64,000 nt of DNA from Gari tellinella (GCA_922989275.2 OV277856.1:87005038-87069037); one strand, 5' to 3'. Numbered from the stretch's first letter, positions 1 through 11,250 are shown. Notes: a model not told the origin generated them from the sequence alone. Numbers and translations are program-made.

Positions 1-47
1 AACCTATGACCTTTGAATTGTAAGTCAATCACTCTACTGACTGCGCT

Positions 48-228
48 ATATACACATTACCAGTTGACAGTGCAATACAGAGTGATGTTTTTAGCTCGAG
101 ACGATTTTGGCGGAAATAGCCGATCTGACGAGCGCCTTGGCGCGAGTCTGATCGGTTGTTTCCGCCAAAAACGTCGAGAGCTAAATGCAACACTCTGTTG
201 CGCACTGCCAACTGGTGATGTGTTTATT
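48..228. repeat. Long imperfect hairpin
   Basis: The two arms, about 85 bp each, are inverted copies centred near 137-138 (GCGCC-TT-GGCGC). ACACATTACCAGTTG at 52 pairs with its near complement ending at 223. No internal gene is visible; the short open frames on both strands are the palindrome read twice. It has the form of a foldback or MITE-type element, but I see no clear target-site duplication and only one copy here. Confidence 0.75.
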
Positions 229-386
229 ATATGCCTTGAATACACACAAGAAACAACTAAATAGCCGTTTAAATCATTTTATATCCAAAGTTTATTAGTT
301 ATTTGAAGCAGAACAAGTTTTTTGTATGCCACAAAGAATAACGTACATGTACGTAAATGACGTCACGTTAAATCGAAAGCGACGTC

Positions 387-446
387 AGAGTAAAATACAA
401 AGTGGCTGATACAAGGTGGCTGATACAGACTCTTGTATTTTACTCT
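387..446. repeat. Small hairpin with a direct repeat in the loop
   Basis: AGAGTAAAATACAA at 387 is inverted as TTGTATTTTACTCT ending at 446, and the loop holds GTGGCTGATACA twice in tandem. The 14-bp stem is perfect. No function is apparent. Confidence 0.6.
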
Positions 447-732
447 GCAAATACACGCGGAAACGCTCGATATCATAAGATATAATAAGAAGGATTATAC
501 TCAATCGTATCAACATTTCCTTTATATAAATTTTCTAGTAAAAGCACGCACGGAAAAAGTCTATGTCGTCAAGACGCATATCCGCTCGCCCGCAAGACCG
601 ACTTCCGTATGCGAAAGGCCTTAAGTTTCCAAGTGTATTTCAGCGATTTCTACGTGCTGCGGACCCCAACAAAATGCATCACTTACATAGGCCATATCTA
701 TTGTCTTTGACTGCCAAGCTTTATCGTCTGCT

Positions 733-815
733 TTAACCCTCTTACCGCCAAAATATCGTCTGCGTTGGTAGTATCGTCTGCAACATTTTACCCGTTAAAA
801 CGGTTTGCAGACGGG
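733..815 (-). repeat. T1 element, right-end fragment
   Basis: It starts TTAACCCTCTTACCGCC and carries two copies of the TCGTCTGC octamer typical of the T1 subterminal region. The core is degraded to a short palindrome around CCCGTTAAAACGG. Family assignment is from shared ends only. Confidence 0.5.
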
Positions 816-1871
816 TGCTTTCTCTTAAAGACATAACATGACCAAGCTTGGGTGGTAACACCTAGTATCGTAGAAAGTTTGAGTCAAAGCATGGAGCCCA
901 TGCACTTACTCGGCTAGCGTCTAGGCAAGGAATCATTCAGGCGTCCCATGTGAGGCCCGCACCTAATATTTGATAGCTTGGTTAGTAAAACCCATTGAAA
1001 AACATATTGAGATCTATTATGTAAGGGCCTCTATTCAAAGCTTCAGATAGCTGAACCGTTACCTCCACAATTTTGTCATGATATACCTGTATTTTAACAC
1101 CTAGTGAATACAATGGGGGTGAATCAATGAATGGACTGGCTTAATGTGTTTAAAGACTTTTCCTCAGTCCATTGAGGGACCACCAGCCCATTGTTCTGGG
1201 GGAGTCAGTGTAACTGTCAAACCATGTACAAATCACGTGCAGCACAATCTCAGTTTACCTGGTGAGGTCCAGATTATACTCATGCTCTAGTGATTTTCAA
1301 TGGTTATTTCTAACCCAACTATCAAATATAAAGGTAGAGTCTCACACGAGAAGCTTCAATGGTTATTTGCTAACGGTATGTCCACAAGACCCATGCTCTT
1401 TGCAAGGAAATTGTCTGGCAAGGTGTTATGACCAAAAAGTCGTCAGGAGATGTTTTTAAGACCCCCAGTTTCTGAAAACATTTAACCAATCAGGAATGAC
1501 CAGAAATCTAGGACATTGACCACTTGCTTTAAATGCAGTACTCTTATTGGCCAATGGGCCGAACTGCCCTAAACTGGTGTTCTGTCGTTTTTTGCCATTT
1601 ATCTTGGAGTTTAAACCTTGAAAAAACAATGAGATGCAGTATAAGTTATTGTTGTTACTACATGTATGTTAAAATTTATAAATTTAGCGTGGAAAATATC
1701 GAAATTTAACATGTGGGAAGTTCTGTTTCAAAATGAAAGAAATTTCACATGCTTAATTTATATAATGAATACTGTACCCCCAAAAACTTAAACCTGCGAC
1801 GGAATATCTTTTTTAAAGGTATTCTTGTTTCAAAAGAGATAGAGGGCTTTTTTGACTGAAGAATTATCGAA
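816..1871. other. No recognisable feature
   Basis: I see no gene, hairpin or assignable repeat. A short phrase, TTCAATGGTTATTT, occurs twice (near 1297 and 1356). Open frames are at most about 65 codons. Confidence 0.5.
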
Positions 1872-1960
1872 ATGTGTGTCAAACAGAATGGACCCTGATC
1901 AGACGCCGCGATACTGTTTGCAAAGTGGTCTTTTGGCGCCATTGGCAGCGAAAGAGTTAA
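1872..1960 (-). repeat. T1 element, truncated
   Basis: It contains CCCTGATCAGACGCCGCG and ends GCAGCGAAAGAGTTAA, the T1 left end on the minus strand. The other arm of the core is missing here. Confidence 0.55.
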
Positions 1961-2084
1961 ACCCTTTATTTGTTTGGCGCCAGGAGTTGATGTTTTATGA
2001 AATTGAACCATCTTTAAATACATCAGAAAAAATCGATATAACAACCATATAGAAGACTCCAATATGGTGTTAACTCAATCACTA

Positions 2085-2125
2085 AACGCGGCGTCTGATA
2101 AGAATCCGAACTGTTTGACACGCAT
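2085..2125 (+). repeat. T1 core, right arm only
   Basis: GCGGCGTCTGATAAGAATCC followed by AACTGTTTGACACGC matches the right half of the T1 core and its flank. It may be the displaced partner of the half-core just upstream. Confidence 0.5.
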
Positions 2126-2470
2126 TTCCTGGGAGGGTGATCACGCACGTGGTCTTTGTTTAGGTTACATTGTGGATGTTGGAAGGCTGGCGTGAAGACG
2201 AAACGGGTAATTTGCAATTTATTTTACTGTTCTTCTCCATATTGACATATAATTTACACACTATATTTCAGTTTACACCTTTCCGAATATAATGGTCCAA
2301 ACTGTTATAATAGTTATGCCTTAGTTGTATCGCTTATCCTGCAGAAAAAATCGAATCGAAGGAAATTTTAGATGAAAGGGCGCGATTACATTGAGTCCCC
2401 ATGTCAAAATTCCATGATTTCAGACAGAAGACAATTGTATAAATGAGATGACGACATGTCATGAAAGGGT

Positions 2471-2721
2471 TTAACTCTTTCCTCCCTAAAACTTGAAATG
2501 GACAATTCCAGTTTACATTTTAGTCTAGTCCATTTCTGACTTTTTATGGTTGTTTTTGTCAATGTTTGGCATTGTGACAAATAGTGAAGACCCTGATCAG
2601 AGGGCTCCTTTCGGAGCCCTCTGATCTGGGTCTTCACTGTTTGCACAGGACAAGTATACTATTCACATGTACACTGTTTGAAAAGCACGCCTATATGCGG
2701 GACTAGGGTTCAAAGAGTTAA
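2471..2721 (+). mobile_element. T2 element, apparently complete
   Basis: This is the best-preserved T2 copy and the reference for the family. It begins TTAACTCTTTCCTCCC and ends CAAAGAGTTAA. The central palindrome (about 2587-2646) pairs AGTGAAGACCCTGATCAGAG with its complement around GGGCTCC-TTTC-GGAGCCC. The TTAA at both ends is what a piggyBac-type target duplication would leave, but no transposase is present. A second short inverted motif, ACACTGTTTG, recurs 3' of the core in other copies. Confidence 0.75.
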
Positions 2722-3121
2722 CTACATAGCAATTTGGACCAGGATTGAACCTATGTAGGGAACTCATGTGGGAATTTTCTGATTAATTTTAAACTTGCTT
2801 GAAACATTTGTATATCTAGTTCATCTTCCATCTTGCTCGAGTCAGTAAACACAAATATTTAGTTGTTTCCAATTTCTCTATGGGCCCCCGTCTTTCACCT
2901 TATTTGAAAGAGTCATCTTTTACCTGTTTGGAACCTTTCACCTCTCTCAGAGCAAGTATCTGTCGCTCTAGAAACAGTCTTCTTTTAAATCATTTGAAGC
3001 AGGTACATGGAATCTTGTTTGATGCAATTTGCATCTCCCATATTGCTTGAATGTTCACCTGCCTTTAAAACACAGACAAAGGAAGCATTAACAGCATACA
3101 TATATTTGTGTGCGTACGGGT

Positions 3122-3323
3122 TTTAGCCATTTCATTGCCAGTTTGCCACTGACATCAAAATACGCATAGGCATTATATTTGATTCCTGATCAGATGCATC
3201 GTAGGTGACGTCTGATGAGGATCCAAACTTTTTGACATTCGTTTTAGTAGATTACTATAACGTTATTCATACTACCATACAACAATATCGAGGCAGACGA
3301 CAATTTGGCGGTGGATGGGTAAA
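3122..3323 (+). mobile_element. T1 element, decayed
   Basis: The left end is a degraded TTAACC-type terminus (TTTAGCCATTTCATTGCC). The core has TCCTGATCAGATGC and GACGTCTGATGAGGATCC, and the right end has GGCAGACGACAATTTGGCGG then GGGTAA. Terminal TTAA is not intact. Confidence 0.6.
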
Positions 3324-3414
3324 ACATTGGGTAAACTTTTGGGTATAATAGGTGTACATTTTGCGGTGAAAGGGCAAACTTTTTATGTACTAGTAAAACA
3401 GATATACAGTTGAA

Positions 3415-3470
3415 CCTCGAGAACTTTAACTCGCTTTAGTCAGACTTACCCGTTATTGAAAGTAATGGTG
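3415..3470 (+). repeat. Possible pogo/Tigger-type terminal fragment
   Basis: TACAGTTGAACCTCGA resembles terminal repeats of pogo/Tigger elements, which start CAG and include ACCTCG. No matching second end is seen nearby. Confidence 0.3.
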
Positions 3471-3490
3471 TAGCCATATATTAACTGGAC

Positions 3491-3701
3491 TTAACCGATT
3501 CACTCAGTGACGCTTTAAAGCGCGTTTGCAAACAGTTTGGATCCTGATCAGACGCCGCGTAACGCGGCGTCTGATCAAGACCCAAACTGTTTGACATTCT
3601 TATCGAAATTTGGTATGTCACACAACCTTAAATTTAACTTTGAAACGTGTCTTGCATACAACATCAATGAAGCAGATGATAATAAAGCGGTGAAAGGGTA
3701 A
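3491..3701 (+). mobile_element. T1 element
   Basis: TTAACCGATTCACTC starts the copy and GCGGTGAAAGGGTAAAA ends it. The core at about 3531-3592 is long and nearly perfect (GCCGCG-TAA-CGCGGC at its tip). The 135-codon minus-strand frame across its right half is a by-product of the repeat. Confidence 0.7.
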
Positions 3702-3892
3702 AAATCTCCCGAATAATTTGATCATGAAAGGATTAAACGAACTTGAGCTATCGTATTTAAACCGAAGAAATGCCGTCGAATTCGACTGAAGCCAGTTCGA
3801 GTTATTGTACTGTGCACACGTGTTTCCATGGCTTCTAGAAGTCGTACAGCCAAGCACGTTATCATCCGTTACACAATAACACAAGTACACTA

Positions 3893-4005
3893 TTCTCCAG
3901 AAATAGAAACAAACCTGTCTCCTGTAAAAGACAACATAACAATACCAGCTCACCAATAAATCTCCCATTGACGTAGACGACTCAGGGACTTTCAGTGCAG
4001 GAGCA
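3893..4005 (+). repeat. Dispersed repeat P1, copy 1
   Basis: TCTCCAGAAATAGAAACAAAC through GACGTAGACGACTC to CTTTCAGTGCAGG aligns by eye with copies at 11251, 23465 and 30446. It has no inverted repeats and no open frame conserved between copies. Class unknown. Confidence 0.5.
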
Positions 4006-4137
4006 CTATTCAACATAATATACACAGCACAAAGAGATGTTCAAAACATGCTGACTAATACAGAAACAATGCAGAATGGTTGCTTGTCACACGTTTAAGT
4101 TTAACGAATAATTAAAAAAACACTATTAAGTATTAAT

Positions 4138-4387
4138 GCTTCACTGTAGTACCCGAGTACAATGGTAATTTGCGTAACGCGGCGACTGATAAGGATCCAA
4201 ACTGTTTAAAACTCATTTCAAAATTTATTAAGTCAAAATACCTAAGTTCTGAATCTGAGATATAATAGATGAGTTGGGTCTTACGGCACTGCGACACATA
4301 AACAAGTCATACTGATATATGGAAGATAAGAAAGACTGAGACATGAAAGCAGACGGTAATTATTTAAATCAGATGACGCCATGGCAG
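4138..4387 (+). mobile_element. T1 element with an internal insertion
   Basis: The left part (CCCGAGTACAATGG), a half core (CGTAACGCGGCGACTGATAA) and the right end (AAGCAGACGGTAATTATTTA, ATGGCAGT) are in T1 order. Roughly 80 bp of unrelated sequence sits at about 4262-4343. The left arm of the core is deleted. Confidence 0.5.
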
Positions 4388-5046
4388 TACATTTCTAGAC
4401 AGTTGACATTTAATTATACTCAAGTCTCAACCATTAGTTTCTTAATGTCGTTCACAGATGCTCAGGAAGAAACATTTAGGAAGGACAAGCGAATTAGTAA
4501 GAAAACATAACACGACTGACAGTAAACGTTATATTTCTCCTATAGGACACACATATAGTATATCCCGCTGCATCTTGCTCCGATAGCGACGATCACGGAA
4601 AATGAGCAAAGAGATTTCGCCTTTTCGTTTCTATTGTATATAAGATTGCAGTCTATTGCAGATAAATCACTCTACACGGATTCCACATTCCGGACAAGGA
4701 CGAACACCTTTTACCAATATAAGCCACGGATGGCATAATTACCCAAAATTACTATTAAACTGCATTTAAATGTTTAAGGGACCCACTGGACGAAAGAGAT
4801 ATTCAATACGTAGGCATAACAAGCTCGATAAAACGTTTAATTCAGAAACTATTGTTTTGTTGCCGTTTCGTGTTATTTCGGTAAAATAAGCAATGTTTGG
4901 TTCTTATTATAGGGTGGTATGAAGGTTTCTTTTCTCTCTGAATGCTTCGACCTTGAGAAATATGACTCTCTCATATTTCACTTCAACAAGAACAATATAT
5001 TTATAACACCACGCCTTAGCTAGCAATATACAATACCTATTGAAAC
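4388..5046. other. No recognisable feature
   Basis: I found no gene, hairpin or family match; base composition resembles the surroundings. Confidence 0.45.
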
Positions 5047-5258
5047 ATTCAACTCTAGCGATAAGCATACTCGTCCTTTAAAACACAATGTTTCTGTATA
5101 ATGTACACTTGTCCTATGCAAATAGTGACTATATGATGGCACTGTTTGCCATTTCATAATAAACTGTAAAAATATCCAAACTGTAAACACTCAAAACGGA
5201 TTAGACATTTTTAGAAACTGGAATTGTCCATTTAAAAGTTCAGGGGCGAATGAGTTAA
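5047..5258 (-). mobile_element. T2 element, decayed
   Basis: Read on the minus strand, it starts TTAACTCATTCGCCCCTGAA and ends at a degraded terminus. The TACACTTGTCCTATGCAAA block and the core remnant AGTGACTATATGATGGCACT are shared with other T2 copies. The core is largely lost. Confidence 0.6.
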
Positions 5259-5625
5259 ACTTATACCTATCGGTCTTAAAACGAAATAATAATTGATGTT
5301 TAACACTATTCGGCACTCGTCTGCGTTTATAATATAATGTTTCCTATCATTTGAGGTGAAGGACTTGTTCTATATTGTTTACATTGTTTAGCAATGCAAT
5401 GGGACTGGTTGTCTCATGGCGCCGCTCAGATTCGAAAAACGAATTAAAACAGTAACAAACGCACTTTATCAGAAATGAAAATGACAATGATTAGTATTTT
5501 TGGAATCATGATTTCAATCATATGTAAAGTAGAAATTATTTATATTATTGAGTTTATCTAGCTACCGAATCAACAGATGCCATAGTAATTTCAGCAAACA
5601 AGTATCATAACCGTAAGTTTCAAAG

Positions 5626-5966
5626 TACAGCGTTCCCTCTCTACAACGACACCCGACGGGAGACACAAATTGTGTTCGTTGTTCGGAGGGAGTCGTTATA
5701 TATATAGAAATTTGCAAACAGCTTAAATCCAGATCAGACACCGCGTAACGCGGCGTCTGACCTGGATTCAAGCTGTTTGTCACTCATCATTAAGTTTATT
5801 ACTCTCTAAATGTGCATAACGTAACTTTGAGAAAAACAATTTTAAGCAGACGATATTGAAGCCGAGATAGGTTGGACATAACTGTTCTGTTTAGGTAACT
5901 GCGGCAAGAGTCGTTGTAAGGAGGGAGTCGTTGTTGGGAGGGCCGTTGTAGGGAGGGAGCGCTGTA
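5626..5966. mobile_element. D1 element containing a T1-type core
   Basis: The ends TACAGCGTTCCCTCTCTACA and TTGTAGGGAGGGAGCGCTGTA form imperfect inverted repeats of about 22 bp. Inside, at about 5705-5785, is a palindrome of T1 type (AATCCAGATCAGACACCGCG and its complement), followed by T1-like GCAGACGATATTGAAGC. A second D1 at 49605-49849 has the same arrangement, so the palindrome is either part of D1 or was inserted before D1 spread. Confidence 0.6.
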
Positions 5967-6165
5967 GTTTTTGTTTTATATTATGACCTAGATTACCATA
6001 TCATCTTCTAGACGACTTAAATGCAGTCAAAATGACGTCGTCTGGTAGTAACCATAGTGATACAATAAATAACTTCTAAGGCATGGCATGAAAACTGAAT
6101 AGGTATGTAGTAAAACCCTCCATTTATAACATCGCTACCACTGAAGACACGAATTGTTAAAGGTA

Positions 6166-6590
6166 TTAACTATTTCGGCACAAGCGATGAGTATACTCGT
6201 TCTTTGCAAACAGTGAACATATCAAGTGTACACTTGGTCTAAGCAACTTGTGTAGACCAGGAGCCCGTTTCATAAAACTTCGTACGACAAAAACGGCCGT
6301 AAGTCAAAACTTAAAAATGCATTTCTTTTCTGATTTCTCTATCTAATCATGTCTTGTGACATCTCTTTTGAACCGTCTTTCCAAGACGATTCCAAAGAGA
6401 TGTCACAAGACTTGATTAAATGGAGAAATAAATACTTATTGAGATTTTTATGATCTGACTTACGACAACATTTGTAAAACGACGTTTTATGAAACGGTCC
6501 CCTGGATCAGAGTGCTCTTTAAAATTCTGATAAAGGTCTGTACTTTCTCATTTTGCAATGAATTGTTAAACAAACACCCTAATAGTTAAA
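6166..6590 (-). mobile_element. T2 element interrupted by another element
   Basis: T2 sequence runs from TTAACTATTTCGGC through CAAACAGTGAACATATCAAG to GTGTAGACC. It resumes after 6503 with TGGATCAGAGTGCTC and AAGGTCTGTAC. The break lies inside the T2 core, so the hairpin at 6259-6503 inserted into it. Confidence 0.6.
6259..6503. mobile_element. Palindromic MITE (CCCGTTTCATAAAAC ends)
   Basis: The ends CCCGTTTCATAAAAC and GTTTTATGAAACGGTCCC are inverted repeats. The interior is also largely self-complementary, with GTCTTGTGACATCTCTTT pairing across a short centre near 6378. It sits inside a T2 copy. No open frame is present and superfamily is unresolved. Confidence 0.7.
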
Positions 6591-6857
6591 CACGCACTGG
6601 ATATTTTAGGATCTGTAACTTGATGTTACTGGCGTTATTAATATAAGGACATGTGCACTTTCTGTTCAGGAAATTTCAGATTTACTTTAACCTTACAGTA
6701 CTCGTCAGCCACCTGTTTCATTGTCAAACCCGACTACACTGACATACCAAACCGTTTGTATGCAGATCACACAATGAGTTCCTATTAGCCAGCTGCCGAG
6801 CTAGAGAAGGAGTTTATCGGCCTCACTTTTACAGTGTAGGCGACTTTTCATTCCTTT

Positions 6858-7018
6858 AAGAAATGAATTGCGTACTTCCGGCATTCATGAGCTGATGGCA
6901 CTTCCATGCTTTTACTAGCAAAGTGCGTGAAGCCCGAAGGGCTTCTCGCTTTACTTTGCTAGTAAAGCATGGAAGTGCCATCAGCTCATGCATAACGGAA
7001 GTACGCAATTTATTTCTT
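6858..7018. repeat. Long hairpin, about 75-bp arms
   Basis: AAGAAATGAATTGCGTACTT at 6858 is inverted at the right end, and ACTTCCATGC..TTTACTAGCAAAG pairs across a loop containing GCCCGAAGGGC. The arms differ by only a few bases, suggesting a fairly young or maintained palindrome. The open frames on both strands are mirror readings. Confidence 0.75.
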
Positions 7019-7640
7019 ATATTTATATTCCATCGTGAGCTGAGAAATGAACCAGAAATGTACATAACCGTTCTAATAGACACTTTGCCCGTTGCTATGC
7101 GTTGCTATCGTAGTAACATCTCTGTATATGGACTGAAACTAGTCCCAATCACATATTATATTTACTGGATACATTTAGACTTTTAACCGGTAAACTTTCT
7201 CGTTATGTTTAAAATCCCTTTTGAGATATCTAAAAGCACACGAATTTACGAAATACTTGTATGATAAGCATCTTAAATTTAGGTCGCGTTTTTTAAAACC
7301 GATTTACTCACACGCCTTACTTGATTACTCCGCGTTAACCGCGCCTACCATACGGACTTCTCTGTATCGATTTGAAAGTGATCAGTATAGCTCCGCCCCT
7401 AAACCAGTCGGCTAGAACTGGATTTTAAGTGAGCATTCATTGAAATATGCAAGTCTCTTTTTAGAATAGAGTTATATAAGAACAATGCGGGGCGAATGTA
7501 AATATATTCAAATACAATGCAAATGCAAACAAAATGTAATTTAATGAAGAAAATGTTAAATACTTTGATAGAAGGCTCTAAGTATAACCGTTCAACACAG
7601 ACGCGGTTATTGGGAAATATTTACTTCCTTATCAGATTAT
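7019..7640. other. No recognisable feature
   Basis: There are two short open frames (64 and 87 codons, the second starting inside the hairpin), neither recognisable. Confidence 0.45.
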
Positions 7641-7700
7641 TGCTTCAAAGCAAGATGAATATAAAGCAGAATACGTTCAGTCTGCTTTAAGAAACCATCT
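7641..7700 (+). repeat. T4 core fragment
   Basis: AAAGCAAGATGAATATAAAG, AATACGTTCAG and CTGCTTTAAGAAACC resemble the T4 palindrome with much of one arm lost. Confidence 0.4.
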
Positions 7701-7884
7701 GCTCGGATACAGACCGTATTGTTTTAGCGCATAATCATTGCTTATAAAGTTGAGTGAAGGAATACGTTAAAGGCGTAGAAAATGCATATACATGTATAAT
7801 TATATGCACATGCATCTAAGGTTTCAACGCCAGTGAACCAGTTAACGACGGTGGTACTCTCTTTAATCTTCCACAGGCTATACT

Positions 7885-8185
7885 TAAAAAACAGTTTTGA
7901 TACAAATGAAACATCACTCCGCGTGGGTGATCAGATTAGAACTGTTTGACAGTCGCTTTGCTGATTTACAGATATATTGCCTCAAGTTAAAAAATGCAAA
8001 CGAAAATTCTTATACAGAATATATTGTGGCAGTGGTGAGGCTGCATTATACTACATACGAATGGTTGTGTACTAACTGTATTACTGTGACTGTATTTAGG
8101 GTTTTCCTGAAATCTTCTAAAATTGAGGTTTTAATTCTTTGGCTGAGGAAAATGCGAGTGTCAAACTGTTTGGATTGGATTTGGT
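7885..8185. repeat. T1 core scraps
   Basis: GATCAGATTAGAACTGTTTG (about 7929) and GAGTGTCAAACTGTTTGGAT (about 8157) are isolated pieces of T1 core and flank. No ends are recognisable. Confidence 0.35.
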
Positions 8186-8394
8186 TTTATCAATGATTCT
8201 CTCGGTGTGTAATTTGGACTGGAAATGTTTTGCGGTACTTGTAAAGTAACGCTTGTCAGATGACTTATTTTATATCAAGCTTTAACAATCAGATTTTATG
8301 TCTGCAGCAAACACCAGACGATATAGACATGGGCAATGCTCTTCCTATGACATTAATTCTACACTTGGGGAACATTTCAAGATTCTGACAACTT

Positions 8395-8608
8395 TACATT
8401 TTGCACGCTAGCGGCGATAACGGGATTACATTTGCAAACTAGTTTGGATCCAAATGAGACGCCGCGTAATGCAGAGTCTCATCTTGGTCCAAAATGTTTG
8501 TTACTCTGACCCTATTTTTAATTTTTTGTTGTTGAAAAATCTGTTTCCAGAACAGAATCAGACGACAATTGTTGCAGACGAAATAATACTGAGACTGAAA
8601 AGGGTTAA
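8395..8608 (+). mobile_element. T1 element
   Basis: The core GTTTGGATCCAAATGAGACG pairs with CAGAGTCTCATCTTGGTCC. Downstream are CAGACGACAATTGTTGCAGA and an end GAAAAGGGTTAA. The left terminus is degraded. Both arms carry the TGAGAC/GTCTCA variant instead of TCAGAC. Confidence 0.6.
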
Positions 8609-8759
8609 AAGAAGACGAAGTCTTTGATACTTAAAATGCCAATGAAGGATACAATTACATGTTCACTTCTAAGTAAAAAACTTCTGGCTATCAGCGGTAA
8701 ACAAATAATTACAAAACAGCAGACAGTTCTTAGCCAGTATCAAGTCACAAGTAACTGGT

Positions 8760-8926
8760 GTGGCATTTGCAAACAATTTGGATTGTAACTAGGTGTCCGA
8801 TCAATGTTCACACTTTTAATCGGTGTCTTTTGTCACTTGAGATGTAGGTCTATACAGTTTAAGTATTTTACTCTATTTTAATTTTATATATCAGAGTACA
8901 ATGTTCTAAGGGCGAAAGATAATTAA
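8760..8926 (+). repeat. T1 element, strongly decayed
   Basis: TTGCAAACAATTTGGAT and a late GGGCGAAAGATAATTAAA fit T1 flank, core and end, but the core is barely palindromic. Confidence 0.35.
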
Positions 8927-9299
8927 ACGACAAGCATGCTTATTGGTGTAGTTTATTTAGTTCTGTTAGGTGTTTCCGACGGCCCTAAACGAACCAAAGA
9001 ACTTGTCTCCAGTTTCTTCGGAGTGAACAGAGCATCGGGTTCTGGAATATTTCTAGCACCAGAGTACTGGGTCATTTCTAGAATCACAGTGTACCAGAAT
9101 ATGATCTCATTTAATTTCCTAGAACTGTTTCATATTTGTTTTAGAACATATCCATATATAGGCCCCTGAACAGTTTTAGAACAAACGTTACAGAACAGTT
9201 CCGGTGAAGCTGTAGGGATATCTTAGACCTTTTCCACAGGATTAGTGCTGGCGATTCCTTTTTAATATTTTTACTATTTAAGATTTGTTTGGTGTAACT

Positions 9300-9442
9300 A
9301 TTTGTAAATTAACAAACAGTGAAGATCTTGCTAAAAGGGTTCCCTTCAAAGTCTACACTGTTTGCATAGGACAAGTGTATTAACCACATGCCTACTGTTT
9401 GTAAATGACGAGTGTTTTCGCCACTAGAGTTCAATATGTTAA
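9300..9442 (+). repeat. T2 element, right part
   Basis: AACAGTGAAGATCTTGC, GTCTACACTGTTTGCATAGG and ACAAGTGTATTAACCACATG are T2 core and right flank, ending ATGTTAA at 9442. The left end was not found. Confidence 0.55.
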
Positions 9443-9865
9443 CATCTTCATTCAGCGATATGAAGAAATACAAATGGTGACAATACGACCTTGCAGCATG
9501 CCTACCGATAGTACAATTTGTATGATAACAAATAAGAATATTTCCCCCAGTAGTTTACGAGTAAATCAGCAATTTAGTCGCCGTTTGAAAGTTAAACACG
9601 CGTCCGATTATTTACACAACCAGACATCCCTGTAACTTCAAAGAATCAAATTGTCTGTGAAGTAAATGTCAACTCAAGAACAAACGTATCGATGTTGATT
9701 ATTTAGAAACGAACCGTGCAATGACAAAACCAGCCTTATTGCATTGCAACATTGTACAGATCAAGCACCGTTGTCATCTCAGTCTCTGTATCTGAGTTTG
9801 ACATACACTGCCAATTACTACTATATAATGCAGCGACATAAAATGTTTAAGATGAATGTAGGTAT

Positions 9866-9907
9866 CAAACAGTGTAGATCAAGACCAGGCTTGATCTACA
9901 CTGTTTG
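9866..9907. repeat. Small perfect hairpin, T2-core variant
   Basis: CAAACAGTGTAGATCAAG is followed by a short loop and its exact complement. The outer bases match the T2/T3 core, but the inner bases (GATCAAGACCA) differ. The same inner phrase occurs at the edge of the inverted repeat at 42541-42720. Confidence 0.6.
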
Positions 9908-9992
9908 CATTGCAATAAGTCAGGTTTCTCAGGGCACGGCTCCAATATTTGTCTAAAATGATTCGGTGCAAATATGAAGAATGGTTTAGTAC

Positions 9993-10062
9993 TACTTTAC
10001 CGCCATGATACCGTCTGCTTGATATCGGTGTATGCATTATTCCTCAAATCTAAAGTTTATGA
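9993..10062 (-). repeat. T1 element, right-end fragment
   Basis: TTTACCGCCATGATACCGTC and TTCCTCAAATCTAAAGTTT match the T1 right end on the minus strand. It directly precedes a T2 copy that starts at TTAA 10066. Confidence 0.45.
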
Positions 10063-10065
10063 ATA

Positions 10066-10300
10066 TTAACACATAACACCCTAGCGACGAGAATGCTTGT
10101 CGTTCAAGAAAAGTGAAATTGTAAAGAGTACACAAGTTCTATGTTAACAGTGTAGACCCTGATCAGAGGGCTCCTAGAAGCACTCTAATCAGGGTTTACA
10201 CTGTTGGTCATTTTGCAAAATATTGTTAAAATCAACCCCAAATAGTCAAACTTGATTAAACATAATTGGAAACTGAAACTGTCACGGATGAATGAGTTAA
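10066..10300 (-). mobile_element. T2 element, apparently complete
   Basis: TTAA is present at both ends (10066 and 10297). The core GTGTAGACCCTGATCAGAGG pairs with CTCTAATCAGGGTTTACAC around GGCTCCTAGAAGC. Interior order matches the reference at 2471-2721 in the opposite orientation. Confidence 0.7.
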
Positions 10301-10436
10301 CCGAATTAATTTTGACATTTGTGTCATACAGTAAGGATAAAACGACAACCGATCAGAAATCATATTCTTTGTCTGTGACAAAACTGTTTAGAAGCACAAT
10401 GGGCCAGTTTACTGATTGCATTAGCACCAACCAGAA

Positions 10437-10620
10437 TTAACCCCGATCACTGTCATGACGTCATCAGATTTGAACAATCGTCGTCTGCTTTTATTTCTCA
10501 AATCTAAAGCTAAGGTATATGACTTGAGAGCTATACTTTTGAGTGTCAAACAGTTTCGACAGACAGGATCCAATTATTTGCAAATAACCATTGTACTCGG
10601 AGTGCAGGCAGTGGTCAATC
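10437..10620 (-). mobile_element. T1 element lacking its palindrome
   Basis: It starts TTAACCCCGATCACTGTC and carries TGACGTCA, TCGTCTGCTTTTATTTC and GAGTGTCAAACAG. It then jumps to the other flank (TTTGCAAATAACCATTGTAC) and GGCAGTGG. The core is reduced to ACAGGATCC, as expected if the hairpin was excised or deleted. Confidence 0.6.
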
Positions 10621-11250
10621 CATTAGTTGTCCATGGCATGCACCCTGGAACAGTGGACTTACAAATACTCATCTTGATAAGAAATCACATGAGTCAAGAG
10701 TCAGTTACAGTAAAAATAGGCTGCAAGTTCAGCTAAAACACAATAGGTTTGCTTTACTTCCAAATGAAGGGAAGGACAGGGTTTTTACCTTCCACTGGCC
10801 CAACGTCAATTCACGCTGCCAAAGTGTGAAATGGTATGCTAAGCGGAAGAGGACTGTGCAAATTCCTATTTCCTGGGCGTCATATACCGACTGCAGTTTC
10901 TATGTGTTGAAACAGTATCCTCAATTGCACGCAAACAACAGTTACAATAAGTATACAAATGACAAGTGGAGTTTCATTATCTGAGTGATGCCTAGTGTAT
11001 TGAAAAAGGATACACAACTGGGTACCTTTTATATCATACCGGGTGCAGTTGGTGTTACTAAAACCATATTCCGAAAATTACAATCACAAATCAATTATTC
11101 TTTGAAGTGATCATAAAAGCGAGGCTTTAAAGTACATCTACTGAAGTTACAATATATACAAAGTGATCCGATAATACTTTAGAGATAATATTCCACAAAA
11201 GTCGGCTAGAAAATCTTGTTTCCATCTCATACGCAATAAAAAGTTCAATT
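10621..11250. other. No recognisable feature
   Basis: No family match, gene or hairpin is visible. Confidence 0.45.

Noticed and set aside
3618..4025. 135-codon minus-strand open frame, the longest in the window
   Set aside because: It covers the right half of a T1 element and a P1 copy, both repeated elsewhere without a conserved frame.
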